A DNA stretch of 56,914 nucleotides from Mucilaginibacter sp. (GCF_025362475.1 NZ_JANYGH010000043.1:1-56914); one strand, 5' to 3'; positions 15,006 to 24,463 are shown, counted from the stretch's first letter. The notes: a model not told the origin generated them from the sequence alone. A program made the numbers and translations.

Positions 15006-16130
15006 ATGAGATTTATTGTTTCTACCACAACCTTACTCAAACAACTGCAAGCGGTAAGCGGCGCGTTAAGTAACAGCACCGTATTGCCCATATTGGAAAA
15101 CTTTTTGTTTGAGATAAAGGAAGGAAACTTAACCATTTCTGCTACCGATCTGCAAACCAGCATGACCACCTCCTTAACTGTTGAAGCAAAGGAGAATGGC
15201 CGCATAGCTATACCATCGCGTATTTTGTTAGAGACCCTAAAATCATTACCAGAGCAGCCTGTAGCTTTCTCTGTTGATGATACTACCTTCGCCATTGAAA
15301 TAAATGCCGGCGACGGTAAATACAAGCTGAGCGGCGAGAATGGTGAAGATTTTCCGAAAATTCCTGTTGTTGAAAATGCATCATCAGTAAATTTACCTGC
15401 ATCTGTTTTAGCCGAGGCTATTAATAAAACCATTTTCGCGGTAAGTAACGATGAGTTGCGCCCCGCCATGACAGGTGTTTTTTGCCAGTTAAGCCAGCAA
15501 CATCTAACATTTGTAGCAACTGATGCGCATAAGCTGGTACGTTACCGTCGTAAGGATGCTAAGGCTGCAAGTGCAACATCATTCATATTACCTAAAAAGG
15601 CATTAACACTGCTTAAATCATCATTACCAAGTGATGATGTAAATGTATCTGTTGAGTATAATTCAACCAGTGCCTTCTTTAAGTTTGGTAACATCAACCT
15701 GGTTTGCCGTTTAATTGACGAGCGTTACCCTGATTATGAGGCTGTTATTCCACAAAATAATCCTAATAAATTAATAATAGACAGGCTTACTTTCCTGGGA
15801 TCATTAAACCGTGTGGCTATTTATGCCAACAAAACAACCCACCAGGTAAGGCTTAAAATCAATGGCAGCGAGCTGAATATCTCATCAGAAGATATTGATT
15901 TTGCTAACGAGGCGCACGAGCGTTTAAGCTGCCAGTATGAGGGCGAAGACATGGAAATTGGCTTCAATGCACGTTTTTTAATAGAAATGTTGAAGAATTT
16001 AAGTTGCGAAGAAGTATCTTTGGAGATGTCAACACCTAATCGTGCGGGCTTATTGCTGCCACAGGGTGGTGATGAAAATGAAGATGTGCTGATGCTGGTT
16101 ATGCCGGTTATGCTCAATAGTTATGCTTAA
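15006..16130 (+). CDS. dnaN: DNA polymerase III beta subunit (sliding clamp)
   Basis: Ring-shaped processivity factor that tethers DNA polymerase to DNA. The 374 residues have the family's usual length and three repeated domains. Typical elements are the N-terminal MRFIVSTTTLLKQLQAVSGA, LPILENFLFE, the clamp motif TDAHKLVRYRR near 172, and the C-terminal VLMLVMPVML with a short tail. No dnaA or origin-like sequence is nearby, so it is not in the classic oriC cluster. It is transcribed alone from a TATTTTTG box to a strong terminator. Confidence 0.97.
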   Translation: MRFIVSTTTLLKQLQAVSGALSNSTVLPILENFLFEIKEGNLTISATDLQTSMTTSLTVEAKENGRIAIPSRILLETLKSLPEQPVAFSVDDTTFAIEINAGDGKYKLSGENGEDFPKIPVVENASSVNLPASVLAEAINKTIFAVSNDELRPAMTGVFCQLSQQHLTFVATDAHKLVRYRRKDAKAASATSFILPKKALTLLKSSLPSDDVNVSVEYNSTSAFFKFGNINLVCRLIDERYPDYEAVIPQNNPNKLIIDRLTFLGSLNRVAIYANKTTHQVRLKINGSELNISSEDIDFANEAHERLSCQYEGEDMEIGFNARFLIEMLKNLSCEEVSLEMSTPNRAGLLLPQGGDENEDVLMLVMPVMLNSYA

Positions 16131-16161
16131 GTGTTAACTTAAATTATAAATCCAAAATCGA

Positions 16162-16188
16162 GTCCGGCTTTAAAAACCGGACTTTTTT
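16162..16188 (+). terminator. Terminator of dnaN
   Basis: GTCCGG pairs with CCGGAC over a TA-rich loop, followed by TTTTTT. Confidence 0.85.
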
Positions 16189-16242
16189 GTTCGCCGGTGA
16201 TAACAAAAATTACGGTAAACAGTTATATAGCTTATAATTAAT

Positions 16243-16917
16243 ATGGATACCAGGATAAAAGCTTTGTTTATGATTGTGGCTGTGGCATGTTGGGCATCCT
16301 GTAAAAAAAATAGCGATGCACCCACCGCAACAACCGCCACCCGGGTTAATCTGATAAACGCATCAACCAATAATATTAATTTTTATTTGAACGGCACCCG
16401 CATTAATAATACCACCACCTATTACCCCGGCGGAACATTGGGTTATGTTGCTGTTTTGGCCGGAGCGCAAAATTACTCGGTTAAGATTGGTGGTAGTTCG
16501 GTGCCGTCGTTTAGTAAATCGCTTAATTTTAGTAAAGATTCGGTTTACTCATTGTACGTATCGGGCACAACCGAAAATGATATATTTAAAACTGCCGATG
16601 TATTGGTTGCTGATACCAGTGGTTTGGCAAAAGTGCGGTTTGTAAATGCCTCACCCGATGCTGTCGCGCTTAATTTGAAATTTGAGGGTACATTAAACGA
16701 GGTGAAATTTACAGGCGTAAGTTATAAAACAACTACTCCTTACGTATTGGTTAAGGCAGGCATAGTTGATTTGGCTATTTATCAGTCATCGGTGCCGTTA
16801 ACCCCGGTAGTACGGGATACGGTTACGCTTACAGCGGGGGGCATATATACCTATTATGGCTATGGCAGTATAAAAAATGCGGCAAGCTTTGGTACCGGCT
16901 TTATAACAAACAAATAA
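16243..16917 (+). CDS. DUF4397-type lipoprotein, copy 1
   Basis: A 224-residue secreted lipoprotein: signal sequence with lipobox WASC (Cys20), then two similar beta-rich halves, as expected for DUF4397 (VNLINASTNNINFYLNG and VRFVNASPDAVALNLKFEG mark the repeat starts). The family is widespread in Bacteroidota and its function is unknown. The next gene, 10 nt downstream, has the same architecture, so the two form an operon produced by duplication. Confidence 0.8.
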   Translation: MDTRIKALFMIVAVACWASCKKNSDAPTATTATRVNLINASTNNINFYLNGTRINNTTTYYPGGTLGYVAVLAGAQNYSVKIGGSSVPSFSKSLNFSKDSVYSLYVSGTTENDIFKTADVLVADTSGLAKVRFVNASPDAVALNLKFEGTLNEVKFTGVSYKTTTPYVLVKAGIVDLAIYQSSVPLTPVVRDTVTLTAGGIYTYYGYGSIKNAASFGTGFITNK

Positions 16918-16927
16918 AAGTACATTA

Positions 16928-17668
16928 ATGGTTAATCAAAATAAAAGCGGTTTATTGGTTTCATTATTTACGTTTGCCGTAGTAATTATGTTGCTTCCTT
17001 TTATAGCATCGTGCGGTAAATCAACTAATATATCGAACTCAAACACGCAGATACAGATCATCAATTTAAGCTCAGATGTGCAGCCATTAAATTTATATCA
17101 AAACTCTTTAAAACAGGGTAATGGAGTCACTTATACTTATCCCACTAATTCTGGTTACTTTTTTTTGTCAACCATTACCCCTCCATTACAATTCAGAACA
17201 GCTACCGCGGCGGCATTAAATATTCCTTTTCAAATTGATACCGTGTTAAGAGCCAATGCCAAATACACGCTTTTTTTGACAGGTTTCCTGAAAGATAGTA
17301 CCATTAAAAATTCTTTACTATCATTAGATACTGCAACCCTGCCACCAATTGGCAGGGCTAAAGTGAGGTTTGTGCACACATCACCCACATCGCCAACGCT
17401 TGATTTGCGAGCTAATGACACACTGGCATTTAGCAATCGGTCGTTTAATACCATTTCGCCATATATCAGTATACCTACAGGTAATTATAATTTTACCATA
17501 AACGTGCATAGCACCCCATCAAAAGTAGAATATACGCTAAAAAATGTGACGCTTTTGGATGGTCGTGCTTATACTATTTACACCCAGGGTATTGTGGGGC
17601 GTACAGATTCTGTTGCCTTTGGCGCAGCGGTTTTAACTAATAATTTATTGATAAAAGCTACCCAATAG
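16928..17668 (+). CDS. DUF4397-type lipoprotein, copy 2
   Basis: A 246-residue lipoprotein with a long N-terminal hydrophobic segment and lipobox IASC (Cys29). The repeat starts are IQIINLSSDVQPLNLYQN and VRFVHTSPTSPTLDLRAN, the same DUF4397 pattern as its neighbour. It begins 10 nt after that gene and is presumably co-transcribed with it. No catalytic motif is visible; a structural or binding role at the outer membrane is only an inference. Confidence 0.8.
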   Translation: MVNQNKSGLLVSLFTFAVVIMLLPFIASCGKSTNISNSNTQIQIINLSSDVQPLNLYQNSLKQGNGVTYTYPTNSGYFFLSTITPPLQFRTATAAALNIPFQIDTVLRANAKYTLFLTGFLKDSTIKNSLLSLDTATLPPIGRAKVRFVHTSPTSPTLDLRANDTLAFSNRSFNTISPYISIPTGNYNFTINVHSTPSKVEYTLKNVTLLDGRAYTIYTQGIVGRTDSVAFGAAVLTNNLLIKATQ

Positions 17669-17689
17669 TGGCAATTCTTTTTATATTTC

Positions 17690-17697
17690 TATTTTTG
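17690..17697 (+). promoter_or_regulatory. Promoter -7 element of the dedA-family gene
   Basis: TATTTTTG, an exact match 16 nt upstream of the GTG at 17714. Confidence 0.5.
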
Positions 17698-17713
17698 GGC
17701 AAAATTTAAAAAA

Positions 17714-18373
17714 GTGGAAGTAATAAAAAGTATCATCGATTTTATACTGCATATTGATAAGCACCTGGTACAAATAACCAGTGCATACCAGGGTTGGACG
17801 TACCTTATATTGTTTGCCATCATTTTTGCGGAAACCGGTTTTGTTGTTACTCCTTTTTTACCCGGCGACTCCTTGTTGTTTGCAGCAGGCGCCCTTATAG
17901 CCGGTGGAAAATCGGGCCTGGATATTTATTTATTGACTATTATATTGATTGTAGCCGCGTTTGCCGGCAATACGGTGAATTATATGCTTGGCAATTTTTT
18001 AGGCCCCAAAGTATTTAAGGAACACAACAAGATATTAAAGCTGGATTACTACTTAAAAACCAAGGCCTTTTTTGATAAACATGGAGCAAAGGCTGTTATT
18101 TTTAGCAGGTTTATGCCTATCATCCGTACCATTGCGCCATTTGTGGCGGGGGTAGGCCGGATGCCATTTTTAAAGTACAGCTTGTATAATATTATTGGTG
18201 GGGCTTCATGGATAGTTGTTTTCCTGTTTGCGGGATTATGGCTGGGCAAGGTTCCGTTTTTTGAAAAGAATTTCTCACTGGTTGGCGTAGCCATCATCCT
18301 GATATCTATTATTCCGCCAATTTATGCAGCTGTAAAGAGCCGCACTGTTAAACGTAAAAGGCAAACAGTATAA
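17714..18373 (+). CDS. DedA-family (VTT domain) membrane protein
   Basis: A 219-residue inner-membrane protein of the DedA/Tvp38 type, implicated elsewhere in lipid flipping and membrane homeostasis. Visible hallmarks are FAETGFVVTPFLPGDSLLF (about 34-52), the basic loop motif FSRFMPIIRTIAPFVAG (about 128-144), and hydrophobic segments before and after. The start is GTG at 17714 (MEVIKSIIDFIL), set by the frame and by the -7 box just upstream. Transcription appears separate from the DUF4397 pair. Its exact substrate cannot be told. Confidence 0.9.
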   Translation: MEVIKSIIDFILHIDKHLVQITSAYQGWTYLILFAIIFAETGFVVTPFLPGDSLLFAAGALIAGGKSGLDIYLLTIILIVAAFAGNTVNYMLGNFLGPKVFKEHNKILKLDYYLKTKAFFDKHGAKAVIFSRFMPIIRTIAPFVAGVGRMPFLKYSLYNIIGGASWIVVFLFAGLWLGKVPFFEKNFSLVGVAIILISIIPPIYAAVKSRTVKRKRQTV

Positions 18374-18397
18374 TATTAAACTTTATTAAAAAACATC

Positions 18398-19318
18398 CTA
18401 TTGTTTTGCCACTGTTGGTAAATGGGGAGGTGTTTTAATGCTGATAGTAATCGTAGGAAGATCCGGCTGGCCGGCATCAACCCATGCCGAATACCAGAAA
18501 CTACCAACCGAGAGGATTGACGCACGCATTCGCCGTTCAACCATGCCTTTTAATATTTTTTGGTAGGCCAGGGTATAGGCTGGTGAATAATCTTTGATCT
18601 CTTTTTTGCCATGCAACACCATGCTGTATTTCTTATCAGCCGGGAAACTTCTGGTCAAAATTCTTTCAAAACGCAATACGGTATCCACACTTTTAAAGGA
18701 TGTGCGGCAGATACTGAAGGCCTCGGTCAGTGGATTTTCAATGTAACGGGCCCTGCCAACTTTTAAATTATACTTGTCGCTGCAAAGCTCGGGTATGCGG
18801 CTTTCCCATAAACCGTGTATGCCGGTTTGGCCGCTTAACTGGCCATTATAGTTTTGGGTAAGATGTAAGGGCACATGAGCATCAGCAATGTAATGACCCA
18901 GGTTGGCTGATGTGTTGAGAATAGCGGTGGTATCATGGGCCTTAAACGCCCGCACCAGTTTATAATACTGGTATTGTATGGTCCATGGAACAGTACCATA
19001 CTTATCCAATGTATCTGCCGAATATTTGGCTGCCGCATCGGTCCATTTCTGGGGCATCGCAGCCCATGGGTGTTTGCCATAGTGGTCGGCATCAAAAAAA
19101 TGTCTTGGGGCTTCTGTAGAATCAACGTAACGGCGTTTATCTGCGCTTACGGCATGTTCAACTATATAGTTGATGTTGGCCTTGTAAAAAGGCGCTATGT
19201 CCCTGGGGAGGGTGTAAACGGCCATGCGGTTGATGCGATAATGGGCAAAGAAACCCCATGACGAGCAGAGTATAATTAAACCGATGCCTGATAAACCTAA
19301 AACGATACTCCGCTTCAT
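18398..19318 (-). CDS. Zinc-dependent phospholipase C / S1-P1 nuclease-like protein
   Basis: A 306-residue exported protein. The signal sequence ends just before Trp21 (SSWGFFAHYRIN), and in this superfamily the mature N-terminal Trp helps bind zinc. Further probable zinc ligands are HFFDADHYGKH (about 94-104), LGHYIADAHVPLHL (about 151-164) and HGLWESRIPE (about 179-188). This H/D pattern is shared by bacterial phospholipase C and S1/P1 nucleases, so lipid or nucleic acid could be the substrate. The C-terminal third is unassigned. It is convergent with the dedA-family gene; the 24-nt gap holds no clear terminator. Confidence 0.75.
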   Translation of the reverse strand: MKRSIVLGLSGIGLIILCSSWGFFAHYRINRMAVYTLPRDIAPFYKANINYIVEHAVSADKRRYVDSTEAPRHFFDADHYGKHPWAAMPQKWTDAAAKYSADTLDKYGTVPWTIQYQYYKLVRAFKAHDTTAILNTSANLGHYIADAHVPLHLTQNYNGQLSGQTGIHGLWESRIPELCSDKYNLKVGRARYIENPLTEAFSICRTSFKSVDTVLRFERILTRSFPADKKYSMVLHGKKEIKDYSPAYTLAYQKILKGMVERRMRASILSVGSFWYSAWVDAGQPDLPTITISIKTPPHLPTVAKQ

Positions 19319-19361
19319 GAAGTAAATATGGGTTTAAGTTTTGAGTTTTAGGGCAGAGGAG

Positions 19362-20120
19362 CTATAATTTTCCTACATAAAGCTTGGTGTCATAATTAAT
19401 GGTGATCACATCATTTTGTTGATATTTATTAAAAAGGTTTTTTAAGTCGGTCATCATTGATTCATACCCTGTTTCATCTTTTGTGGGCATATACGACGAA
19501 GAAAGTAACCGACCGGCCGATCCATCAAAATCAAATATCTGCTTGTTTTGAAATACTTCCAGCTTAACTGGTTCGGGAGCAAAAAAAGCACCGATATGTT
19601 CCTTATCAATATTACGATGGTCAACTTTAACATAATCTTTACCATGTTTTATAATGAGTTGATCATACTCTTTTTCAAAATCCGATTCTGTTTTTCGTTC
19701 ATTCCATATTAGCGCGACAAAACCACCGGGCTTTAATATTCTTTTAAACTCGGCCCTTGTTTTTATAGCATCAAACCAATGGAATGCCTGCCCGGCTATA
19801 ACCGCATCCAGGCTGCCCGATTCAAGGCATGTATTCTCAGCAGTACCATTTATAGCTTTAAATCCGGGAAAAAGGTTCAACAGTTCTATTGATTTTTTCC
19901 TCATCTCCAGGTTGGGCTCAACGGCTATTACTTTATAGCCGGCAGTGAGGAATAATGCTGTTGATATTCCTGTACCTGCTCCAATATCTGCAATTAATTT
20001 ATCTCTGGACAGATCATAATTATCCTCCAAAAATTCAACAATAGTTTTGGGGTAGTGGGGTCTGTACTTCACATAATCATCCACCCGGTTACTGAACCTG
20101 GTTGTGCTGTTGCTTGTCAT
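19362..20120 (-). CDS. Class I SAM-dependent methyltransferase
   Basis: A 252-residue cytosolic methyltransferase. Motif I, IADIGAGTGIS (about 43-53), binds S-adenosylmethionine; the acidic end of strand 2 is in VIAVEPN, motif II is LDAVIAGQAFHWFD, and motif III is ILKPGGFVALIWNER. The AFHWFD sequence and length resemble the small UbiE/methyltransferase-11 group, whose substrates vary and cannot be predicted here. It is followed, 43 nt on, by the phospholipase-like gene on the same strand, so they may be co-transcribed, but a functional link is not evident. Confidence 0.85.
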   Translation of the reverse strand: MTSNSTTRFSNRVDDYVKYRPHYPKTIVEFLEDNYDLSRDKLIADIGAGTGISTALFLTAGYKVIAVEPNLEMRKKSIELLNLFPGFKAINGTAENTCLESGSLDAVIAGQAFHWFDAIKTRAEFKRILKPGGFVALIWNERKTESDFEKEYDQLIIKHGKDYVKVDHRNIDKEHIGAFFAPEPVKLEVFQNKQIFDFDGSAGRLLSSSYMPTKDETGYESMMTDLKNLFNKYQQNDVITINYDTKLYVGKL

Positions 20121-20255
20121 GTTGCGTTAGTTGACTATTGAAAAAAGCAGCATTAGGTTAAATTTGTTTTTAATAATTTAACCTCGATGAATTTAATAAC
20201 CCTCAAAACAAGCTGAGCAACTGAATTTAACTTGAAAACTAAAATTAAAAACAAC

Positions 20256-20286
20256 TTGCATATTTAAATTTATCGCCCTATATTTG
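20256..20286 (+). promoter_or_regulatory. Promoter of rpsT
   Basis: TTG (20256-20258), 20 nt, TATATTTG (20279-20286): both boxes match the Bacteroidota consensus. The leader is about 36 nt. Confidence 0.75.
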
Positions 20287-20328
20287 CAGTCCTTAAAATA
20301 AGTAGAAAAAGAATAACAAAGCTATACG

Positions 20329-20583
20329 ATGGCAAATCATAAATCATCTTTAAAAAGAATCAGATCAAACGCTGCGAAGCGTCTGCGCAACAGGTACCAG
20401 GCTAAAACAACCAGGAACGCTATTAAAAAATTAAGAGGCACTACCAGCAAAGCTGATGCAAGCGCTCTATTAACTAAAGTGATCTCTATGCTGGACCGTT
20501 TAGCTAAAAAGAACGTTATTCACAAAAACAAAGCTTCAAACAATAAATCGAAGCTTACTAAATTTGTAAATACTTTAAGCTAA
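20329..20583 (+). CDS. rpsT: 30S ribosomal protein bS20
   Basis: An 84-residue highly basic, helical protein that binds 16S rRNA in the small subunit body. The sequence ([20 protein letters not shown] at the start, [16 protein letters not shown] near the end) is the standard bS20 pattern. It is monocistronic, with its own promoter and terminator. No Shine-Dalgarno sequence precedes the ATG, in contrast to rpsU. Confidence 0.97.
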   Translation: MANHKSSLKRIRSNAAKRLRNRYQAKTTRNAIKKLRGTTSKADASALLTKVISMLDRLAKKNVIHKNKASNNKSKLTKFVNTLS

Positions 20584-20602
20584 CATTAGCTTCTAAAATA
20601 TT

Positions 20603-20638
20603 AAAAGGGATTTTACCATTGGTATCATCCCTTTTTTT
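20603..20638 (+). terminator. Terminator of rpsT
   Basis: AAAGGGAT pairs with ATCCCTTT, followed by T-rich sequence. Confidence 0.8.
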
Positions 20639-20667
20639 GTTTGCAAGGTTTTTCATACTTTAATGCC

Positions 20668-21366
20668 GTGGAAAACTACGATAACAAGATCGGTATAAAA
20701 TCATGGGCCGAAGAAGATCGCCCGCGCGAAAAACTAAGCGGACAGGGTAGACGGGCCTTAACGGATGCCGAACTGATTGCCATCCTCATTGGCTCGGGCA
20801 GCCGGAATGAAACCGCGGTTGAGCTCAGCAAGCGCATTCTGCACCATTACGAGAATGATTTGAATAAGCTGGGCAAAGCCTCCATTAGCGAATTATCTAA
20901 ATTTAAAGGGATAGGGGAAGCCAAAGCCATATCCATCATTGCCGCATTGGAGATCGGCCGCAGGCGTAACGACAGCGAAACAAAAGCGGTAGATACCATT
21001 GGCAGTAGTCGCGATGCTTATAATATCATGCGCCGGCACCTGGTGGATCTGAACCACGAGGAGTTCTGGATCATATTGCTGGGCCGCTCGCAAAAAGTGT
21101 TAGGCAGGGAGCTGATCAGCAAAGGTGGCCTGGCCGCAACGATATGTGATCCTAAAATTATTTTTCATGCCGCCTTACAGCACCAGGCCAGTGGGATTAT
21201 ATTGGTACATAACCATCCATCGGGTAATTTGAAGCCCAGCCAGGAAGATCTCACACTCACCAAAAAATTAATTGCAGGCGGCAGGCTACTTGATATCAGT
21301 ATTTTTGATCACCTCATTATCACCGACAATGGCTTTACCAGTTTGGCCGATGCTGATTTGATGTGA
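20668..21366 (+). CDS. radC: RadC-family JAB/MPN domain protein
   Basis: A 232-residue protein of the RadC/UPF0758 family. The N-terminal half has a helix-hairpin-helix (LSKFKGIGEAKAISIIAAL), and the C-terminal half has a JAB1/MPN metalloprotease-like domain with the H-x-H-P-S-x8-D metal motif: His181, His183, Ser185, Asp194. The molecular role is unsettled; links to DNA repair are disputed. The frame could start from TTG at 20641, but that overlaps the rpsT terminator. GTG at 20668 (MENYDNKIGIKSWAEEDRP) matches the family start, so it is preferred. Confidence 0.9.
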   Translation: MENYDNKIGIKSWAEEDRPREKLSGQGRRALTDAELIAILIGSGSRNETAVELSKRILHHYENDLNKLGKASISELSKFKGIGEAKAISIIAALEIGRRRNDSETKAVDTIGSSRDAYNIMRRHLVDLNHEEFWIILLGRSQKVLGRELISKGGLAATICDPKIIFHAALQHQASGIILVHNHPSGNLKPSQEDLTLTKKLIAGGRLLDISIFDHLIITDNGFTSLADADLM

Positions 21367-21370
21367 GGGT

Positions 21371-21404
21371 AGATGTGCAAATTTCAGATTTCAAATGCGC
21401 AGAT
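21371..21404. repeat. Left copy of a 33-bp inverted repeat around a small gene
   Basis: The segment contains CAGATTTCAAATGCGCAGAT. Its reverse complement aligns with the right copy at 21883-21915 (both contain TGAAATCTG between ATCT-rich ends). Dispersed intergenic type. Confidence 0.6.
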
Positions 21405-21442
21405 GGTTGTGATTCGATATTAACTAAAAATGTACTCCAACA

Positions 21443-21847
21443 ATGAAATTCAATCTGATAAATAAATTCTTCAAAAGCAACCAGGATGGATCTTTTGAAC
21501 TTCCAGATGGTTTTGCGGCTGATGAAAAGCAGAAAGAGCTCATTAAGGAAATTTCCTTAATGAAACCTGAAAAGAGAATGGGAAAAGTTATTTTCTATGG
21601 TGACTCTGCCGATCCGCGATATTATCCGCTTATAAAATGGACCTTACTTTACGATAGTGATATCAGCGTTAAGTTTTCGGCTTTGAAAAGAATTCACTTA
21701 TTTAAAGCTGATCCAGATGTTGTTAAAACCCTGGAATCATTAGGCCAACAAGGTAATAATAAGAATCTTGAACCTTATTATTCAATGGCAATGAGCAGAG
21801 TAGGAATAATTTCAAAAGAGGAATTTGAAAAACGGATAAATCGATAA
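21443..21847 (+). CDS. Hypothetical protein of 134 residues, possibly HEAT-like
   Basis: I do not recognise this protein. It has no signal peptide or membrane segment and looks mainly helical; the middle (YYPLIKWTLLYDSDISVKFSALKRI) resembles one HEAT-like helical pair, and the C-terminus ends EEFEKRINR. Codon use resembles the neighbours. The gene stands alone between radC and pheT and is bracketed by inverted copies of a 33-bp repeat (21371-21404 and 21883-21915). No ribosome-binding site or clear promoter box is visible. Confidence 0.6.
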   Translation: MKFNLINKFFKSNQDGSFELPDGFAADEKQKELIKEISLMKPEKRMGKVIFYGDSADPRYYPLIKWTLLYDSDISVKFSALKRIHLFKADPDVVKTLESLGQQGNNKNLEPYYSMAMSRVGIISKEEFEKRINR

Positions 21848-21882
21848 AGTTAATCTTCATTTGCGTAATGTGCTAAAACTTC

Positions 21883-21915
21883 ATCTACACATCTGAAATC
21901 TGCATATCTGCGCAT
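21883..21915. repeat. Right copy of the 33-bp inverted repeat
   Basis: ATCTACACATCTGAAATCTG followed by a short tail ending ATCTGCGCAT; complementary in most positions to 21371-21404. It ends 20 nt before the pheT -7 box. Confidence 0.6.
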
Positions 21916-21934
21916 CACTATTCGCCCTAAATTG

Positions 21935-21942
21935 TATCTTTG
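21935..21942 (+). promoter_or_regulatory. Promoter -7 element of pheT
   Basis: TATCTTTG, an exact match 20 nt before the ATG at 21963. Confidence 0.55.
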
Positions 21943-21962
21943 CCGATTATCATTTCTGAATA

Positions 21963-24362
21963 ATGAAGATATCGTATAACTGGCTTAAAGAATTTATTGA
22001 TACCGATAAAACTCCCCAGGAAATTTCAATCATCCTTACCGGTACCGGTTTGGAGGTAGAAAGCCTGGAAAAAGTGCAACCCATTCCCGGCGGATTAGAA
22101 GGCCTGGTGATAGGTTTTGTAAAAGAGTGTGTTCAACACCCCAATGCTGATAGGCTACGGATCACCAAAGTTGATGTAGGTGGCCCTGAAGACCTCCAAA
22201 TTGTTTGCGGAGCTGCTAATGTGGCTGCCGGGCAAAAAGTGGTTGTAGCTACTGTGGGTACTACTGTATACCCAACTGCAGGTGAACCATTCAAGATCAA
22301 TAAATCAAAGATCCGTGGTGAGGTATCTGAAGGAATGATCTGCGCCGAGGATGAGATAGGCCTGGGAACCGATCATGCCGGTATCATGGTACTTGATGCT
22401 GATGCTATAGTTGGCACATTAGCAAAAAACTACTTCAAGCTGCATGACGACTTCATGTACGAAATAGGCTTAACCCCTAACCGTGCGGATGCCACATCGC
22501 ATTTAGGTACAGCCCGTGATATTGCCGCGTTTTTAAAGATCGGCATAAAAAAACCTGATGTGAGCGAGTTTAAGGTTGATAATACCAGCCGGACTATTGA
22601 GGTTGTGGTGGAGAACGAGCAGGCAAGTCCGCGTTATTCTGGTTTAACAATTAGCGGTGTTGAGGTTAAGGAATCGCCGAAATGGTTAAAAGAAAGGCTG
22701 GCTGTTATCGGCATCCGTTCTATCAATAATATTGTGGATGTTACTAACTATGTACTGCATGAACTTGGGCAGCCATTGCATGCTTTTGATGCCGATGAGA
22801 TAAAAGGGGATAAAGTACTGGTTAAAAACTACGCCGAAGGAACTGTTTTTAAAACGCTGGACGACGTGGACCGCAAATTATCAGAGAACGACCTGATGAT
22901 TGGTAATACCGAAGAGCCAATGTGTATTGCCGGTGTATTTGGCGGTGCGCAATCCGGGGTTAAATCAACTACTAAAAATATTTTCCTGGAGAGTGCTTAT
23001 TTCAATTCGGTATCGGTACGTAAAACATCTAAACGCCACGGTTTAAAAACTGATGCATCATTTAGGTTTGAGCGTGGTACAGATCCGGATATGACTGTTT
23101 TTGCTTTGAAGCGTGCGGCTTTGTTGATACAGCAGGTTGCAGGTGGTAAGGTATCGTCACAAATTTCTGATCATTATCCTGCTCCGGTTGCACCTTTTGC
23201 TTTCGATGTTACTTATAAAAATATTGACAGGCTAATTGGCCAGGAAATTACACATGGCGAGATCAAGGCGATCATCGAGGCGCTTGATATCAAGATAGTG
23301 AATGAAACTGCGGATTCGCTGTCGTTACAAGTGCCCCCATATCGTGTTGATGTAACCAGGGAGGTTGATATTGTTGAAGAGCTCCTGCGGATTTATGGCT
23401 ACAACAATATTCATATACCTACACAGATCAGGGCTTCGTTGAACACTTCGCAAAAAGCCGAAAAGGATACCGTTCAAAACCAGATTTCGGATTTATTGAC
23501 AGCTAATGGCTTTAACGAGATCTTATCCAATTCGTTAACAAAATCTGCCTATTCAGATAACCTGAATGTTGCGGTAAAGATATTGAACCCCTTAAGCAGC
23601 GACCTGGATGTAATGCGGCAAACCTTACTATATTCTGGTTTGGAAGCAATTGCTTATAATCAAAATCGCCGCAGTGCCGATTTGAAGTTTTACGAATTTG
23701 GTAAAGTGTACAGTGTAAAGGATGATAAATACAGCGAGGTTCAACGTTTCTCTATTTTTATTACCGGTGCAGATGTAGCCGAGCAATGGAACCAAAAGCA
23801 AAAGCCCGTTTCATTTTACAATTTGAAAGCTATTGTTGACGGTATTTTGAAACGGTTAAGCATTACCGACTTTGTTGTTGAAGATGCAACCTGTAGTAAA
23901 CTGGCTTTCGGGCTGCAGTACATGTTAAATGGAAAGCAGCTGGTGAAATTTGGAACAGCAGGTGCAAACGCGCTGAAAAAGGTAGACGTAGACAAAGAAG
24001 TATTTTATGCTGATTTTAACTTCGACATGGTATTGGCAGCGGTACGTAAAAATGTAATAGTTTACCAGGAGGTTTCTAAATTCCCGGCAGTTCGTCGTGA
24101 CCTGTCTATGTTGGTTGATAAGGCTGTTTCATTTGGTCAGCTTAAACAAATAGCGCAGAGAACAGAACGTAAGCTATTGCAGGAAGTTAGTGTATTTGAT
24201 GTTTACCAGGGCGATAAATTGCCGGCAGGTAAAAAATCATATGCGCTGAGCTTTATTATACAGGACAGCGAAAAAACGCTTACCGATAAAGCCATTGATT
24301 CCATAATGCAGAAATTAATTTATAATTTAGGAAAAGAAGCAGGAGCGGAGATTAGGAAGTAA
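21963..24362 (+). CDS. pheT: Phenylalanyl-tRNA synthetase beta subunit
   Basis: The 799-residue beta chain of the alpha2beta2 enzyme that charges tRNA-Phe. In order: N-terminal MKISYNWLKEFI; an EMAP-like tRNA-binding domain (about 42-150; HPNADRLRITKVDVGG, VCGAANV); the B3/B4 editing domain (about 215-385; INNIVDVTNYVLHELGQPLHAFD, RTSKRHGLKTDASFRFERG region); a B5 domain (about 400-475); a class II-like core; and the C-terminal FDX-ACB anticodon domain (about 705-799; FPAVRRDLSMLVD, SYALSFIIQD). The length is normal. pheS is not adjacent, so the subunits are encoded apart, as is common in Bacteroidota. Confidence 0.97.
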   Translation: MKISYNWLKEFIDTDKTPQEISIILTGTGLEVESLEKVQPIPGGLEGLVIGFVKECVQHPNADRLRITKVDVGGPEDLQIVCGAANVAAGQKVVVATVGTTVYPTAGEPFKINKSKIRGEVSEGMICAEDEIGLGTDHAGIMVLDADAIVGTLAKNYFKLHDDFMYEIGLTPNRADATSHLGTARDIAAFLKIGIKKPDVSEFKVDNTSRTIEVVVENEQASPRYSGLTISGVEVKESPKWLKERLAVIGIRSINNIVDVTNYVLHELGQPLHAFDADEIKGDKVLVKNYAEGTVFKTLDDVDRKLSENDLMIGNTEEPMCIAGVFGGAQSGVKSTTKNIFLESAYFNSVSVRKTSKRHGLKTDASFRFERGTDPDMTVFALKRAALLIQQVAGGKVSSQISDHYPAPVAPFAFDVTYKNIDRLIGQEITHGEIKAIIEALDIKIVNETADSLSLQVPPYRVDVTREVDIVEELLRIYGYNNIHIPTQIRASLNTSQKAEKDTVQNQISDLLTANGFNEILSNSLTKSAYSDNLNVAVKILNPLSSDLDVMRQTLLYSGLEAIAYNQNRRSADLKFYEFGKVYSVKDDKYSEVQRFSIFITGADVAEQWNQKQKPVSFYNLKAIVDGILKRLSITDFVVEDATCSKLAFGLQYMLNGKQLVKFGTAGANALKKVDVDKEVFYADFNFDMVLAAVRKNVIVYQEVSKFPAVRRDLSMLVDKAVSFGQLKQIAQRTERKLLQEVSVFDVYQGDKLPAGKKSYALSFIIQDSEKTLTDKAIDSIMQKLIYNLGKEAGAEIRK

Positions 24363-24463
24363 TTATTGAATTATTGAGTTAGTGAATTAGTGATTTTTCG
24401 CTTTTTTATTAAGTCGGTAAATAAATTGAATAATTCCGAAATTTAGTAAATCAATAATTAAAA

